DNA of 64,000 bases. Origin: Helopsaltes ochotensis. Taxonomy: Eukaryota > Chordata > Aves > Passeriformes > Locustellidae. Of this stretch, positions 61,692-64,000 are shown in pieces; position 1 is the stretch's first letter; each line of letters opens with the position of its first letter. A program made the translations under genes and the position numbers. The notes beneath the pieces were generated by a model. It made no database searches. It was not told the origin of the DNA and saw nothing but the letters and a program-made list of their open reading frames with translations. Location of the stretch: the NCBI GenBank assembly GCA_013400155.1, contig VXBM01000014.1:1390035-1454034 (forward strand), read 5' to 3'.

Positions 61692-64000
61692 AAAAAAAAA
61701 AAAAAAAGACCAACCCAAAGAAAGTATTGAAAGATCTTGGGTTTTGTCTGTAGGCACAAGCAGCAGTAGCAAATGGAAAGATTAAAAGTCATAACTGTCT
61801 CCCTGAAGAATAAATTTCTATCAGCAGGAGATGAGTTAACCTGTAGCATTGTCTATTCCAAAAACGTTCTTTGTCAAAGGAGAGGCAAGGCTGAAGAGGG
61901 GATAAAGCATGAGGGGCAGAGGATTTAGGAGCCTACTGTGGTAGTTTGCAAGGGGAGTGGGATATATTTCTTCTCCCACATGGCCAGTTCTAACAAGTTA
62001 GAAAATATTCTCCATTGACAGAGTTTTTCTAAGTGACTTTTTTTCAGTCATTTGCTTTGTTTGTCTTGAGAGTAAATAGATTGCTAGTCTGCAGGTAGTG
62101 TCTACCATTGCATACAGTCCTGAAACTATTTATTTGTAAAATATGATATCTAGCCATTGTCAAACCAGATTCACTCTTTTACTACCTGTGCAGAGGAAAA
62201 AAAAAAAGTGCTGTTCTGGTTTTCAGGGTATAACCTCAAGATCACAAGATATGTTGAGAATCATGGCACAGATGGTGAAATTCCAGATGCTGAGCAGTTA
62301 AAATGAGAAATTTGCTGTTGTTTAATAACTAGGGAAATCCTTATCATTCGTACCAAAGAGTTAAAGTCTAGTCTTTTGTATCCAAAATAGTGATTTATTA
62401 CTGTTGAGCTTGGGCCTTAGGAAATAAATGCAGTACTGTGATGTGGTGTGGAAGTCTGTACTTACGCTGTTTCAGGAGTAAGTCCAAACCACAGACCTGA
62501 AAAAAAAAATGCTACTACAGTCAAAGCTGGCTGAAGTTGTTTGCAGCACAACACAGAATAAGTGATATGTTTGGCAGAACAGAACAAGTGTCAGTCATAT
62601 GGCTGGACTCCATTCTAAGTGAAAATAGGAGCCATATCTTCTGTGGTTTACCCTTCACTAGTCATTGAAAGCTGATTCCTTTAAATAAAACAGTATCTTC
62701 TTTCTTTCATGACATTTCCTTTTCTTCTCTAGTTTTTTTCTTCTCCTAAAAAAAAATTGAGAACCTCCAAGAAATGCTTACTTCTGAATTTAAATAGTCT
62801 CTTAAAATGAAAAGAAGCTAACCAGAATACAACACAACAAATAGATTAGGCAACAGCATAAAATATCTTCTTTTGCATCTTACATGAGGACACAATGTGT
62901 ATACCACTTAGTATCATAAGAGAGCATCAAGCTCTTGAAAACCTGCTAAATATCAGCCCACCAATGCTTGTTAATGTGGAAGAAAACTTATATAATTCTG
63001 GACATCCAGGATACATCTGCGATTTGGTTGTATAAGTAGAACTGAACAACTAATTTGATTGATAATATCTTTGCACTGTTATTAGAAAGTAGGAAATCTT
63101 AAAGAGGGGAAAGCACTGAAACATTTTTCTAGCCAAACCTGATCTGAGTTGATTATTTTATTGTGTCTAAAATTACTTTGAATTGTGGTATTTGTTTCTT
63201 CCATAGCTTTCTCTGCAAGTCACGTACCTGCATGCATGCAAGTTAACTGACAGATTGTGTTATACGGAAGCAAAGAATCATGTTTATAGCTCACTATAAG
63301 TCTCCATACTTATTATATTTTTGTTCCATGCAGGCTAATATGAGCTTGCTTTTTTGTGTTTCTGTTATGTTTGAATCCATACAAAGCTTTCTTTGAGTCT
63401 TTTGTTTCCACTGAAAATCCTCCAGTAAGCGTAGGATCTTTGTACTCCTTTCACACAGCTCTTTTTGTGGAACATATGAGACTTCATCTGAAAGGGAAGA
63501 TTTCTCTAGCGCTCATTTTCTCTGACCTTTTTCCCTGTGAATTGTATCATGTAGGGTACATTGGGCTGTCATTTCAGTTTTATCTGCAGAGCTACATTCA
63601 GAGCTAGCTGGAAAGACAATCATCATGTGCTTGTGTTTCTTCTATTTCTGACTAGAGACCTGTTTCCAATACTCCCATGTTCGTGTCAAACGATCCGCTT
63701 TTATTTAGTTTTTTTAATACACGCAATATTTAGGTGTTTCTGAATTGCAGGGTTATGGCGTGAGACAGATTTTCTGAGAGAACACAGGAACATCCAACTT
63801 AAAAGCTGAGGATATTTAGAAGATATAAAGACTATAACAGGAGAAAGGAAAAGCTATGACATTTGATACGTTTGGTTATGAAGCTTGTTCTAATAGTGCT
63901 TAACCATTTCCCTTTGCACTTCTGAAAAGTGTGGTTGGGGAGAAGGAGAGTGGTATTCTGCATGTGAGGAAGTGTATATAGAAGCAGAAGGAGGGAAATT

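Larger units (their letters stand above)
49110..64000 (+). other. TTC27: TTC27 intron 9, partial (at least 14,891 bp)
   Basis: It begins GTAAGT and runs past the right edge. It contains a CR1 tail at 59,562-59,784, simple repeats near 52,181 and 52,552, a 23-bp-spaced direct repeat at 51,988, a pyrimidine-rich stretch near 56,395-56,520, and the 20-N gap at 61,672. No further TTC27 exon is visible. Confidence 0.8.

Noticed and set aside
61501..61849. Minus-strand frames crossing the 20-N gap
   Set aside because: They depend on N bases and the A run, giving a poly-Phe stretch; not credible coding sequence.
1..64000. CRISPR arrays, prokaryotic operons, tRNA or rRNA genes
   Set aside because: No regularly spaced repeats, no tRNA-like cloverleaf noticed and no rRNA similarity; the window is vertebrate nuclear DNA.

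Overview
The window looks like AT-rich, repeat-poor nuclear DNA from a bird. All four clear interspersed repeats are 5'-truncated CR1 LINE tails of avian type, ending in or near the 'attctatgattct' motif. The only gene found is a multi-exon vertebrate gene with moderate introns. I cannot name the species; a songbird is plausible but unproven.

Bases 1-15,600 are intergenic as far as I can tell. They hold a GC-rich repeat-like block (about 1,310-1,740), an uninterrupted run of 69 A (8,141-8,209), a 38-bp tandem repeat (12,191-12,302) and a CR1 tail (about 15,240-15,582). In mammals the gene upstream of TTC27 is BIRC6; I found no BIRC6 coding exon here.

Bases 15,610-16,400 form a CpG island broken by a 195-base assembly gap (15,724-15,918). 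Just after the gap the plus strand begins TTC27 (tetratricopeptide repeat protein 27). I reconstructed nine coding exons with AG/GT splice sites and consistent phases: 15932-16019, 18742-18919, 24314-24443, 31973-32113, 34805-34907, 37219-37383, 41367-41503, 45753-45865 and 49043-49109. Together they encode residues 1 to 374 without a stop, a little under half of the roughly 840-residue family protein. This part is the conserved helical N-terminal region that precedes the TPR repeats, which should lie beyond the window.

The rest is intron, including at least 14.9 kb of intron 9, which runs off the right edge. Introns carry three more CR1 fragments, simple repeats, two short hairpins, one AT palindrome and a few blocks that may be conserved non-coding elements. 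I see no RNA gene, CRISPR array, complete transposon or second protein-coding gene. I found no convincing novel biological system; the findings are mostly local structures and annotation issues around TTC27.
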